A DNA stretch of 64,000 nucleotides from Nocardioides marinus (GTDB taxonomy: Bacteria > Pseudomonadota > Alphaproteobacteria > Rhodobacterales > Rhodobacteraceae), in the NCBI GenBank assembly GCA_019801415.1, contig JAHVJD010000001.1:1-64000 (forward strand), written 5' to 3'. Positions 53,612 through 64,000 of the stretch are shown in pieces. The notes under the pieces were generated by a model, which saw only the letters and a program-made list of their open reading frames with translations, did no database searches and was not told where the DNA came from. A program made the position numbers and the translations under genes. How positions within the stretch are numbered: the stretch's first letter is position 1; each line of letters starts with the position of its first letter.

Positions 53612-54877
53612 TTAACTGCGGGTCGTGCCGTTGCCACGCACCAGGTATTTGAAGCTGGTCAGCTGTTTGGCGCCCACGGGTCCACGTGCGTGCATCTTGC
53701 CGGTGGCAATACCGATTTCCGCGCCCATGCCAAATTCGCCGCCGTCAGCAAACTGGGTCGAGGCGTTGTGCATCAGGATAGCACTGTCCAGTTCAGCAAA
53801 GAATTTCTGAACTGCAGCTTCATCCTCGGTAATAATACAATCGGTGTGCTGCGAGTGATGCGTGCGAATGTGGGCGATCGCCTCGTCGATGTCCGCCACG
53901 GGTTTGGCGGCGATGATCGCATCAAGGTATTCCTTGCCCCAATCCTCGGCACTGGCGAGTTTCATCCCCTCCGGTCCCGGCAGCCCGACCTCGGCGCGGA
54001 TCTCGACACCTGCGGCGGCCAGGGCCTCGAGCACGGTCTTGCCAAGGGTCTCGGCGATATCCTGGTGGATCAGCAGGCATTCGGCGGCGCCACAGATGCC
54101 GGTGCGCCGGGTTTTGGCGTTCAGCACCACGTCCAATGCTTTTTGCGGATCCGCCGATTTGTCCAGATAGATGTGGACGATGCCTTCCAGGTGGGCAAAG
54201 ACCGGCACCCGCGCCTCGCGCTGGACCAGACCAACCAACCCCTTGCCGCCGCGCGGCACGATGACATCGACGTATTCGGTCATGGTCAGCAGTTCCTGCA
54301 CCGCGGCGCGGTCGCGGGTCGGCACCAGCTGCACCGCGTCCGCCGGCAGGCCCGCGGATTTCAGTCCCTCCGCGAGGCAGGCGTGGATCGCCTTGGAGGA
54401 ATGGAAACTTTCCGAGCCGCCGCGCAGGATCACCGCATTGCCGGATTTCAGGCACAGCGCGCCGGCGTCTGCGGTGACGTTGGGGCGGCTTTCATAGATC
54501 ACGCCGATGACACCCAGCGGCGTACGGACCCGCTGGATATGCAGGCCGCTCGGTTGCCGCCAATCTTCCATCACTTCGCCGACCGGGTCCGCTTGCTCAG
54601 CCACCGCACGAAGCCCGTCGACGATACCCTGAATGCGGGGTTCGTCCAGCATCAGCCGGTCCATCATCGCATCCGACAGCCCCTTGTCGCGGCCAAACTC
54701 CAAATCCTTGGCGTTGGCGGCGATGATTTCCGCCCGGCGGCTCCAGACCGCCTCGGCGGCGCCGATCAGCGCTGCGTGTTTGCGTTCTGCACTGGCCGTT
54801 GCCAGCCTTTGCGCTGCTTGCTTTGCACGTTTGCCAAGCTCCGCCATCATGGCGGCAATGTTGTCAGTTTCGTTCAT
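53612..54877 (-). CDS. proA: Gamma-glutamyl phosphate reductase
   Basis: 421 residues, aldehyde dehydrogenase fold with the catalytic cysteine in [13 protein letters not shown] and the NADPH-binding part around [14 protein letters not shown]. It reduces glutamyl 5-phosphate to the semialdehyde in proline synthesis. 74 bp after proB. Confidence 0.97.
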   Translation of the reverse strand: MNETDNIAAMMAELGKRAKQAAQRLATASAERKHAALIGAAEAVWSRRAEIIAANAKDLEFGRDKGLSDAMMDRLMLDEPRIQGIVDGLRAVAEQADPVGEVMEDWRQPSGLHIQRVRTPLGVIGVIYESRPNVTADAGALCLKSGNAVILRGGSESFHSSKAIHACLAEGLKSAGLPADAVQLVPTRDRAAVQELLTMTEYVDVIVPRGGKGLVGLVQREARVPVFAHLEGIVHIYLDKSADPQKALDVVLNAKTRRTGICGAAECLLIHQDIAETLGKTVLEALAAAGVEIRAEVGLPGPEGMKLASAEDWGKEYLDAIIAAKPVADIDEAIAHIRTHHSQHTDCIITEDEAAVQKFFAELDSAILMHNASTQFADGGEFGMGAEIGIATGKMHARGPVGAKQLTSFKYLVRGNGTTRS

Positions 54878-54951
54878 CTATCTTGTGCCCTTGCCGGTCC
54901 CTGTCTGGCACTGCATGCCTGCGGGCCGGAATAAACTATCACCAGCTGTGG

Positions 54952-57089
<2,138 letters not shown>

Positions 57090-57201
57090 TTAATGCAACT
57101 CGGCCATATGCCGCGTTTGCCAGTACAGTTCTTTCCGCAAGCGCCGGACGCGTCTGCGGAAATCTTTTGATTGCCTTACCCGAAAGCGCAGCCCGCGCCA
57201 A

Positions 57202-57738
57202 TCACAGTTTTCGGCTGTAGGTCCAGGTTGGCACGGTCGCATCCCGAGCAACGCAGTAGCTTTCTGCATCCCCGAGATAGGTAAACCCACAGTGCGTCAG
57301 CACCCGCGCCGAAGCGGGATTGTCCTGGAACACCGACGCAAACATCGCAGCATTGCCTTGCGGGTTGGCATCGACAAGTGCCTTCAAGGCGGCCGAAGCC
57401 AGACCGGTGTTCCAAAACGGTGGCGCCGTCCAGAAGGAGACTTCGGATTGGTTGCGATCCATCCGTTTCAGCGCGATCACGCCTTTCAGCTCGGCATCGC
57501 CTTCGATCGTACCATCGATCACCCAGATGTCCTCGTCACGATCCTCGGCCATGGCGCGGGCCACGAAGGCCTCCGCGGCCCCGGGCGGCAAGGGGTGCGG
57601 CACGGAGCGGGTCATCCGCGCGACGCGTTCGTCGCTGACATAATGCTCGATCAAACCGGAGTCGGATTTTCGCAGCGGGCGCAGGACGAACCGTTCGGTC
57701 TCTATCACCTGCTGGCACACGATCTGTTCCAGGTTCAT
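57202..57738 (-). CDS. GNAT-family N-acetyltransferase
   Basis: 178 residues from ATG 57738 (GGAGGA upstream). RimJ/RimL-like: TERFVLRPLRKSD at the start, SFWTAPPFWNTGLASAALKALVD for acetyl-CoA binding, and FQDNPASARVLTHCGFTYLG. Target unknown. It sits between rpmA and obgE, an insertion often found in alphaproteobacteria. Confidence 0.87.
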   Translation of the reverse strand: MNLEQIVCQQVIETERFVLRPLRKSDSGLIEHYVSDERVARMTRSVPHPLPPGAAEAFVARAMAEDRDEDIWVIDGTIEGDAELKGVIALKRMDRNQSEVSFWTAPPFWNTGLASAALKALVDANPQGNAAMFASVFQDNPASARVLTHCGFTYLGDAESYCVARDATVPTWTYSRKL

Positions 57739-57929
57739 GTAAGTGGTCCTCCTCAACGCAACATTGTGCGGCGGGATTGGGGCCGCCGTGGGGTGTCGCA
57801 CCCCCCAAATGTGTTCGTTTTGACGCAACGGCAAGTGCTGTCAGCGCAATAATTTTTCAGGCGCCGCCAAGCCGTTGCGGCGTGGGGCCGGAATGGAAAC
57901 GTCATTGGGTACTCGCATCCGTAAACAAC

Positions 57930-57962
57930 AAAAAAAGGGGACCGGCCCAAAGCCGATCCCCC
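57930..57962 (-). terminator. Intrinsic terminator after rpmA
   Basis: GGGGACCGGC (57937-57946) pairs with GCCGATCCCC (57952-57961); seven T residues follow on the minus strand. It separates ribosomal genes from GNAT-obgE-proBA. Confidence 0.9.
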
Positions 57963-57988
57963 ATGATTTTACTACCGTTCGGGTCGGC

Positions 57989-58258
57989 TTACTCAGCGGC
58001 CTCCGCCACCGGGAGAACCGATACGAAGGTGCGGCCTTTCAGGCCCTTGCGGAAGCTGACAGCACCATCGGTGGTGGCGAACAGGGTGTGATCCTTGCCC
58101 ATGCCAACGCCTTCGCCCGGCCAGAACTTGGTGCCGCGTTGACGAATGATGATGTTGCCCGCGATGGCCGCCTGGCCACCGAAGAGTTTCACGCCAAGGC
58201 GGCGACCTGCGGAGTCGCGGCCGTTACGGGAGGAACCGCCAGCTTTTTTATGTGCCAT
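57989..58258 (-). CDS. rpmA: 50S ribosomal protein L27
   Basis: 89 residues, starting directly with [20 protein letters not shown], so no cleaved N-terminal extension of the Firmicutes kind. [19 protein letters not shown] is the family signature. 11 bp after rplU. Confidence 0.98.
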   Translation of the reverse strand: MAHKKAGGSSRNGRDSAGRRLGVKLFGGQAAIAGNIIIRQRGTKFWPGEGVGMGKDHTLFATTDGAVSFRKGLKGRTFVSVLPVAEAAE

Positions 58259-58269
58259 TCTGTCTCTCC

Positions 58270-58824
58270 TTAGCCTTTAGCCAGTTCTTTGGCTTGCTCA
58301 ACCCACTCGGGCTTCACTTTGATTGCCTCGATACCAGCAATGTCGTCTTCGGACAAGGCTGCGATCTGGGCAAAGCTGGTGAGACCGGCTTCGTTCAGCT
58401 TCTTGGCGGCGGCAGGGCCTACGCCGGTCAGCTGGGTCAGGTCGTCGGCGCTCTCTGCTTTGGCAGCAGGAGCCGCCTTGGCTGCGGCTTTCGGGGCCGC
58501 TTTGGTTGCGCCCGACGCCAGGATCTCGGTAATCCGGACCAGGGTCAGCTTCTGACGGTGGCCGACGGTGCGCTTGGAGGAGTGCTTCCGGCGACGCTTG
58601 ACGAAGTTGATGACCTTGTCACCTTTGATCTGGTCGATCACTTCTGCCTTCACGGCAGCGCCTTCGACCAGCGGAGCGCCAACAACAGGAGCGTCGCCGC
58701 CCAGCATCAGAACTTCGTCGAATTGGATGGTTTCGCCAGCATCAGCAGCCAGTTTTTCAACGCGGAGCACGTCGCCCGCCTGAACCTTGTACTGCTTGCC
58801 GCCAGTCTTGAGGACCGCAAACAT
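58270..58824 (-). CDS. rplU: 50S ribosomal protein L21 with HhH extension
   Basis: 184 residues from ATG 58824 (AAGGAAAG upstream), against about 103 for E. coli L21. Residues 1-103 are normal L21 ([32 protein letters not shown]). An alanine/lysine linker (about 108-125) leads to a helix-hairpin-helix-like domain, [20 protein letters not shown], to the end. Such extensions occur in alphaproteobacteria; the role is unknown. Confidence 0.95.
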   Translation of the reverse strand: MFAVLKTGGKQYKVQAGDVLRVEKLAADAGETIQFDEVLMLGGDAPVVGAPLVEGAAVKAEVIDQIKGDKVINFVKRRRKHSSKRTVGHRQKLTLVRITEILASGATKAAPKAAAKAAPAAKAESADDLTQLTGVGPAAAKKLNEAGLTSFAQIAALSEDDIAGIEAIKVKPEWVEQAKELAKG

Positions 58825-59047
58825 ATGCGTCTTTCCTTTTTCAACCGCGTCCTTCGGCCCCCTTGCGGGCGTTTTCGGCAGATGCCGCCTCGAACAGCGC
58901 GCCCGCGATGCGGGCGTATTACAAATGAATCCCGGCGCAGAGATTCCGAGCCGGGACTGCGGGCTTATGATCGGAAATCCACAAGCTGTCAACCCGTTTC
59001 TGCCGGTCCCCCCTGCCCCGGGCCAAAAGGCTTAGAGGGCGCTGCGC
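58825..59047 (-). promoter_or_regulatory. Leader and promoter region of rplU
   Basis: 223 bp between the DUF2059 gene and rplU. A CCCGC-GAT-GCGGG hairpin is near 58899-58912 and could be part of a regulatory leader. No clear promoter is called. Confidence 0.35.
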
Positions 59048-59902
59048 TTATATATCCTGCGCGGGTGTGAGGTCTGCGAGACGGCGGGCCAGTTCCTCGA
59101 AGCGGTTTGCGGTTATCTCGTATTGCACCGCATTAAGCAGCTCGTAAACCTCCTGCATCTTTTCCTGTTCCAGTGCGGTCACGTACTGCTCCAGCTCTTC
59201 ATCCGTGAAATCTTGGTAGGTATAGGCGGAACTCGCCAGCCCCGAGGCCTGCAGCTCAAGACGCATGGCGTCGGCTTGGCTGTCCAGCAACGCCCTCAAT
59301 TCGTCTGCATCCAGTTCAAGGTCGATAACTCCGGCGGCGGTTGCCGCCATCAGGAAGCGAAACTGGATCTGCTGCACGGCGCGCACGCCGGTGTCGGCCG
59401 CATCGATCGCCCGCCCCATGCGTTGGAAAAGGACAAGCCGTTCGCTGCCGGACTTCACCAAATCCGCAATGATGCGGCTTCCGGCTTCCTGCTTGACCTC
59501 GTCGTCGGCCACCATGTGGGCGGCGTTTTCGGCGCGGACCAGGCGCTGGCCCAGGTCACTTGCATAGAATGCAGCAGCATGGTCGAGCGCAGCATCGTCC
59601 AGCGTCTCTACCAGAATGTCCTCGGCCATGCGACGCATGACAGCCGTGTCAAACACATCATCCGACAGTCGCCCCCACTGGTTCCCGAATGTGCCGACAT
59701 CCAAACCCAACATCTGGGGTGCCGAAGCAGCGGACAGCGCGATGCTGTCCAGAGCGACGTCAAACCCGGTCACGTTGAGAAAGGTTGTCACGCGCTGACG
59801 ATCAGCCGCCAGTGACGCGGACGCAGCCAGAAGGCTCAGCAGCAACAGCAGACCGGCACAGGCAAGGCGGAACGTAGCGGGAAGAGAGTGTGATCTAAGC
59901 AT
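59048..59902 (-). CDS. DUF2059 domain protein, exported
   Basis: 284 residues. Signal peptide (FRLACAGLLLLLSLLAASASLA), then a mainly helical mature chain with the DUF2059 pattern AAFYASDLGQRLVRAE in the middle. Acidic C-terminal half. Probably periplasmic; function unknown. Confidence 0.8.
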   Translation of the reverse strand: MLRSHSLPATFRLACAGLLLLLSLLAASASLAADRQRVTTFLNVTGFDVALDSIALSAASAPQMLGLDVGTFGNQWGRLSDDVFDTAVMRRMAEDILVETLDDAALDHAAAFYASDLGQRLVRAENAAHMVADDEVKQEAGSRIIADLVKSGSERLVLFQRMGRAIDAADTGVRAVQQIQFRFLMAATAAGVIDLELDADELRALLDSQADAMRLELQASGLASSAYTYQDFTDEELEQYVTALEQEKMQEVYELLNAVQYEITANRFEELARRLADLTPAQDI

Positions 59903-60019
59903 ATAGGGAACTTAGGTAAAAAAACGGGATCGGCAAAGGATTTCAGGTTTTTTTCGCAAAGTGCCATTTCTCCCTTGCGCACTGTCGGAATCAACATTAA
60001 ACCGCGCCTCACCCCCCGC

Positions 60020-60109
60020 GGAGAGGTGCCGGAGTGGTCGAACGGGGCGGTCTCGAAAACCGTTGTGGGTGCAAGCCCACCCAGGGTTCGAATCCCTGTC
60101 TCTCCGCCA
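60020..60109 (+). tRNA. tRNA-Ser(CGA)
   Basis: 90-nt gene with CCA. Acceptor GGAGAGG / TCTCTCC (one G-T pair), anticodon stem GCGGT/ACCGT around CTCGAAA (anticodon CGA), a long variable arm (GTGGG/CCCAC) and T-loop TTCGAAT. Confidence 0.97.
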
Positions 60110-60482
60110 TTACCCCCCCCCTGAGATCGCAAATAAATTTCGTCTCCTTATGTCCAGGATGATGGCTAGGTGTTCGGCATGGTTTGACCACGCCTCACCC
60201 GATCGGCCGTATGTATTCGCGCCAGCTGCCCTTCCATGCGGCCAAAGCACCTATCCGGATATCAGCAATCGTCGAAATACATTCGGGCTGGGCGGGTCTC
60301 GTAGGTGATGTGGCTTTCGGTTGCAGAAGTCTAGGTTGCAGTCCTCGTTTGAGCAGCCGCTATATCAAAGGTCGCTTTCTGACGTCGTGAGCGACTCAGA
60401 GAGACTGAAATCGATGCATCCTGACAGCACGATGCCTACGCCACACGAGGTCGGCAGTTGCCAGCCTCGTGTGGCGAACATT
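60110..60482. other. Gene-free stretch after tRNA-Ser
   Basis: About 370 bp with no supported gene. It contains an 11-bp perfect hairpin (60440-60475) just before the dddT 3' end. I found no second copy of the tRNA 3' end, but the far side lies outside the window. Confidence 0.5.
60440..60480. terminator. Strong hairpin between tRNA-Ser and the BCCT gene
   Basis: GCCACACGAGG (60440-60450) pairs with CCTCGTGTGGC (60465-60475). On the plus strand GAACATTTT follows. It probably ends the minus-strand BCCT message, though that side has no T-run. Confidence 0.6.
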
Positions 60483-62129
60483 TTACGCTTTCAAGTGAAG
60501 GCTCTTCACGCCCCGGCGCTCCCGGATCGCGTCCTTGATGATCGCTTTTGTCAGCGCCACGCACATCAGGAACATGACCAGGCTGAACGGCAACGCGCCG
60601 ATCACCATGGCGGTCTTGATTGCCCCGAGACCGCCAACCAGCAGCAGGCCGCCGACCACGAGGCTTAGCGCGACGCCCCAGAAAACGATATGCACGCGCC
60701 CCTTGGGGCTTTCCTCTCCGGCGGCGTTGATCGTGTTGACGATCAGGATCGCCGAGTCTGCCGTTGTTACCAGATAGGTCAGCAGCAGAACGACAACAAT
60801 TGCGGCCATGATCCATGCCAGTCCGCTGCTCAGCATCAGGTCCAGCATGACGAACAACTGGCTCTCCTGCCCCGCGCCCGCGATCGCGTCGCCAGCCGCG
60901 CCGGTCAAAGTCATGTCGATGGCCGTGCCTCCGACAAGGGTGAACCAGACGAAGCACATCAGCGATGGCACGATGATCGCACCCAGCACATACTCACGGA
61001 TGCTGCGCCCACGCGAGATCCGGGCCAGGAACACGCCGACAAAGGGTGCGAAGGCGATCCACCAGGCCCAGTAGAACACCGACCAGCCGCCCTGCCACGC
61101 GGCCAGGGCGTCACCGGTCTCGGTCCCGTCGGCGTGCCAGACCGTGAACAGCAGCGCGGGCAGATCGATCACATAGGCCACCAGCCCTGTCGCCAGCGCG
61201 CTCAGCCCGAAAAAGGTGGAGCCGAAGAGGATGAAGAAAGCCAGGAGAAAGAAGCTGAGCCCCATGTTGAGGTTCGACAGCCACTTGATCCCCTTGCCCA
61301 CGCCGGACAAGGCCGACAGGGTGGAGGCGCCAAGGATCACCACCAGCGCCAGCACGATACCGGCCGAACTGGGCTTTCCATCAGGCTGCACGATCCAGTC
61401 GCCAAGGCCCACGCGGTTGAGGCCGGCCACGAATTGCTCGACACCAAAGCCCAGTGTTTGCGCGACACCAAGAATGGTGGCGACAACGGCCACGATATCG
61501 ACCACATGCCCCACAGGCCCGGACAGCCTTGCGCCAAAGAGCGGCACCAGAGCTGAGCGCACTGTCAGCGGCAGGTTCCGGCGATATGAGAAATAGGCCA
61601 GCGACAGCCCGACAAGCGCATAGCAGGCCCAGGCGGAAAAGCCCCAGTGCAGGAACGACCAGACATAGGCGGCGGTCACGTTGTCCGCGGTCGATCCGGT
61701 GGTTTCGCCCATGATGACATTGGGGTTGGTCGCAAAGTGGTACATCGGCTCGGCGGTGGCAAAGGTCAGCATGCCGATGCCGATGCCTGCGCCGAACATC
61801 ATGGAAAACCATGAAAACCGCGAGAATTCCGGGCGATCCTCCGGCAGGCCCAGCTTCAGGCGTCCGGTGGTGGGCACCAGCGCGAGGCCGATGCAAAGCA
61901 CCAGGAACAGCGCCACCACCCAGATGTACCAGCTGGCGAAGCTCTTGAGCAGCGCACCGTTTAGGGCATTCAATACCGCGGCGGCGTTGTCAGGCACCGT
62001 GATGGCCCAGACGATCAGCGCGCTGACCAGCAACTTGGACGGGATGGCGACGCTCTTGGCGAATCCGGAATAGAAACCGCGCTCTGCCGTCGCGATGTCC
62101 AGTTCCATCAGTGGGGGTTTGTTGGCCAT
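60483..62129 (-). CDS. dddT: BCCT transporter, probable DMSP uptake (DddT-like)
   Basis: 548 residues, about 12 membrane helices. The BCCT signature is complete: FYWAWWIAFAPFVGVFLARI, then SRGRSIREYV; GAGIGIGMLTFATAEPMYHF near residue 115 gives the family glycine-rich helix. BCCT proteins import betaine, choline, carnitine or DMSP with sodium or protons. The gene directly follows dddD on the same strand, as DddT does in several DMSP users, which is the basis for the specific name. Confidence 0.85.
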   Translation of the reverse strand: MANKPPLMELDIATAERGFYSGFAKSVAIPSKLLVSALIVWAITVPDNAAAVLNALNGALLKSFASWYIWVVALFLVLCIGLALVPTTGRLKLGLPEDRPEFSRFSWFSMMFGAGIGIGMLTFATAEPMYHFATNPNVIMGETTGSTADNVTAAYVWSFLHWGFSAWACYALVGLSLAYFSYRRNLPLTVRSALVPLFGARLSGPVGHVVDIVAVVATILGVAQTLGFGVEQFVAGLNRVGLGDWIVQPDGKPSSAGIVLALVVILGASTLSALSGVGKGIKWLSNLNMGLSFFLLAFFILFGSTFFGLSALATGLVAYVIDLPALLFTVWHADGTETGDALAAWQGGWSVFYWAWWIAFAPFVGVFLARISRGRSIREYVLGAIIVPSLMCFVWFTLVGGTAIDMTLTGAAGDAIAGAGQESQLFVMLDLMLSSGLAWIMAAIVVVLLLTYLVTTADSAILIVNTINAAGEESPKGRVHIVFWGVALSLVVGGLLLVGGLGAIKTAMVIGALPFSLVMFLMCVALTKAIIKDAIRERRGVKSLHLKA

Positions 62130-62243
62130 GTCTCCTCCGTTATGGCTTGGGGGGGCCGGGCTGCCTCCTCCTATTGGCGCGCAACTGTTGCACGCCAGTG
62201 ATGCGCCAGACCGTTCGGGATTTGCGGCACGCCGCAGAACAAC

Positions 62244-62268
62244 AAGGGGGGCATGTGCCGCCCCCCTT
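62244..62268 (-). terminator. Hairpin between dddD and dddT
   Basis: AAGGGGGG (62244-62251) pairs with CCCCCCTT (62261-62268); TTGTTGTT follows on the minus strand. Likely a partial terminator between the two genes. Confidence 0.65.
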
Positions 62269-62279
62269 TGACAGTGCCC

Positions 62280-64000
62280 TCAGCTGGGCAGGTATTCGGC
62301 GCTCCAGCTCTCGCTGAGCTGGCCGGTCTCCAGCATCCGCGCGACGGCCGCATCGGAGTAGCCGAGGTCGCGCAGGATAGCCCGCGTCGACGTGCCGAAT
62401 TTTTCGGTCGGCGACAGGGCAAAGACTTTGCCGCGCGTGGGGCGCACCGCATAGGGGTCCAGCTGGATCACCTCGTGGCCGCTGGGGTGGTTGCTGTCTT
62501 GCGAGAAGGAATAGCTGCCCCGTTCGATGCCGGGCGTGCCATCCGCCTCGCGCAAGTTTTCCGAGCGCAGCGCGTCGATGTTGTTACAGATTGCACAGCC
62601 AATGTCTGCTGCGCGCAAGCGGGCGATCCATTCGGTCGCGGGTTGCGTCTGAAACGCGCCTGCGAGGTAGGTCGCACGGTCTTCTTCCGGCAAATCCGGC
62701 AGATCCGACAGGTCCTCGACCTCGCGGAACCGGGGCAGATCCGTCTCATACGCGCACAGCAGGATGTAGACTCCCGAAGCGGTGCTGTAAAAACGGTGGA
62801 GCGGTCCGTAGCCGTTCGCTTCCGGGCCCGAAGGCTCGTCGAACAGTCCGCGCTCCCGGAAATCATAGGCAAAGGGCACCTGCAGCAAGCCGCTGTTGGC
62901 GCTGAGAGAGGTGCGGCCGCGTCCGATGCGGCCAAAGCGGTGTTTCTGATAGAGCGCCGCCGCCACGGCCAGCGCGCCGCCAAAGCCGCACATCACGTCG
63001 ATGGTGCCCACGTGGGCGTGTTCCTCGGGGCGGTCCATAGCCCCGCCAAAGCGCAGCATGATGCCAGTGGCTGCCTGCACAAGGTCGTCATAGCCGATGT
63101 AATCCGTGCGGGTGCCGCGCCGCACGCCGCTGAAGCAGTCCAGCTTGCAGAAGATCGCCTCCGGGTTCAGCTTGCGCAGGCTATCGGCGTCCAGCCCCAT
63201 GCGTTTGACCTGGTTGTCCGGCGCGTTCCAGAAGATCACGTCAACCGATTTCACCAGGTCTTCCAACACCTTGCGGCCGTGTTCTGATTTCACGTCGGCC
63301 AGGATCGACTTCTTGCCGCGGCCCTGGCTGAGCCCGTAGATCACCGTGTTCCAGCTGTCATAGAGCGGCGTTGCCGGATCGAGCTTGATCACTTCTGCAC
63401 CAAAGCGCGCCAGATAGCTGGCCGCATGCGGCCCCGCGATGACGTTGCACATGTCCAGCACGCGCACGCCCGAGAGCCAGCCCTCTTGGTCCAGCTTCTC
63501 TTTCGGGGCTGGTATCTCCGTCGGCAGCTTGCGCAGGACCGCCAGCGCCTCGTCAAAATCCACCCAGCGGCGCGGTTCGGGGTTCAGCGCCTCTTCGCCG
63601 CTTTCTTCCATCCAGACCACCGGGCCGGGTTGTGTCATCTCGCCGTACTCCGGGTCCGTGACATCGATCATCAGCCCCGAGGTCTCGGCGTATTCGTCGT
63701 TGATCCATTCCTGCAGCCAGCGCTGCGGCGCGCCGGGGATGCCCGCGCGGCCAAACATCCGTTTCCACTCGTGCGATGTTCGGGTCAAGAAGACCTCTTT
63801 CATCCGCGCAGCGATCTTGTCGGCCCAGAACTTCGGCATCGGGTAAACACCGAGCGAGGTGTCCGAAACCCATTCAGACTGCGGCTTGTAGGTGTCCTCT
63901 TCTTCCTGCAGCCCCGCTTCGAGCATCTCGTCATAGAGGCCCAACACCTCGAGGCAGCGGCGCGCATGGTTCTTGTGGCTGGGGCAGACCACGTAGAACA
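62280..64000 (-). CDS. dddD: DddD-type DMSP CoA-transferase/lyase, cut by window end
   Basis: About 572 residues visible; the frame is open to the window edge, so the N-terminal third is missing (DddD is about 830-840). It is a class III CoA-transferase with a tandem arrangement: the visible part begins near the end of the first CaiB/BaiF half (VCPSHKNHARRCLEVLGLYD), has a linker, then a full second half from VRVLDMCNVIAGPHAASYLA. The catalytic aspartate is in IGYDDLVQAATG (codon 63087-63089). DddD attaches CoA to dimethylsulfoniopropionate and releases dimethyl sulfide, giving 3-hydroxypropionyl-CoA. Alternative: another two-domain CoA-transferase acting on a betaine. Confidence 0.85.
   Translation of the reverse strand, partial: FYVVCPSHKNHARRCLEVLGLYDEMLEAGLQEEEDTYKPQSEWVSDTSLGVYPMPKFWADKIAARMKEVFLTRTSHEWKRMFGRAGIPGAPQRWLQEWINDEYAETSGLMIDVTDPEYGEMTQPGPVVWMEESGEEALNPEPRRWVDFDEALAVLRKLPTEIPAPKEKLDQEGWLSGVRVLDMCNVIAGPHAASYLARFGAEVIKLDPATPLYDSWNTVIYGLSQGRGKKSILADVKSEHGRKVLEDLVKSVDVIFWNAPDNQVKRMGLDADSLRKLNPEAIFCKLDCFSGVRRGTRTDYIGYDDLVQAATGIMLRFGGAMDRPEEHAHVGTIDVMCGFGGALAVAAALYQKHRFGRIGRGRTSLSANSGLLQVPFAYDFRERGLFDEPSGPEANGYGPLHRFYSTASGVYILLCAYETDLPRFREVEDLSDLPDLPEEDRATYLAGAFQTQPATEWIARLRAADIGCAICNNIDALRSENLREADGTPGIERGSYSFSQDSNHPSGHEVIQLDPYAVRPTRGKVFALSPTEKFGTSTRAILRDLGYSDAAVARMLETGQLSESWSAEYLPS

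Overview
This is about 64 kb of chromosome from an alphaproteobacterium, most probably a marine member of the Rhodobacterales (roseobacter group). The reasons are the GC-rich coding sequence, a ChpT-type phosphotransferase with a CtrA-type box, a class II DAHP synthase, the olsB-olsA ornithine-lipid pair, a C-terminally extended ribosomal protein L21, non-pyrrolysine MttB, and a DMSP module (BCCT transporter plus DddD). Most of the window is core genome. I see no complete insertion sequence, prophage, integrase or CRISPR array.

Left edge (1-3.6 kb): one long secreted RTX/Ig-repeat protein gene on the minus strand in gene-poor DNA, ending at a 3' fragment of tRNA-Leu(UAG) at 3502-3557. This looks like the right attachment site of a genomic island whose body lies to the left. 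Core genome resumes with tRNA-Arg(CCG). At 4.0-9.9 kb are envelope genes: a Tat-exported DUF882 protein, an L,D-transpeptidase, then a tight lpxD-like / acyl carrier protein / beta-ketoacyl synthase trio, and an IalB-family protein. At 10.3-12.0 kb are a candidate small RNA and a HerA-like ATPase (DUF853). At 12.1-17.3 kb is a complete branched-chain amino-acid ABC operon (livJ-G-F-H-M, minus strand). At 17.5-22.3 kb are a soluble aldose dehydrogenase, a GlxA/GbdR-like regulator, class II DAHP synthase and a PAS_5 protein.

Centre (22.5-34.5 kb): yicC-gmk-gamma carbonic anhydrase, then the phosphate locus phoR-pstS-pstC-pstA-pstB-phoU-phoB with a Pho box before pstS, then a divergent LysR / glutaryl-CoA dehydrogenase pair. 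A non-coding stretch at 34.5-35.0 kb between convergent genes carries a cluster of TGCAAA motifs.

Right half (35-64 kb): an MttB-family methyltransferase with an inverted repeat in its leader, a small beta-barrel protein, cysS-cimA-squalene/phytoene-synthase-like, an MFS transporter, AlkA-type glycosylase and a carboxylesterase, a pseudouridine synthase, an HNH nuclease, tesB, aroQ, a solo LuxR regulator, rpsB-tsf, olsB-olsA, chpT, and the minus-strand series rplU-rpmA-GNAT-obgE-proB-proA. The window closes with tRNA-Ser(CGA) and the dddD-dddT DMSP module, in which dddD is cut by the window end.

Links between regions: phosphate sensing and uptake (pho/pst) sits in the same window as ornithine-lipid synthesis, a phosphorus-free lipid route. 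Methylated-onium use recurs (GbdR-like GlxA regulator, MttB, DddT/DddD). ChpT and a perfect TTAA-N7-TTAA box point to CckA-ChpT-CtrA control. All functional calls come from reading the sequence; no database search was run.
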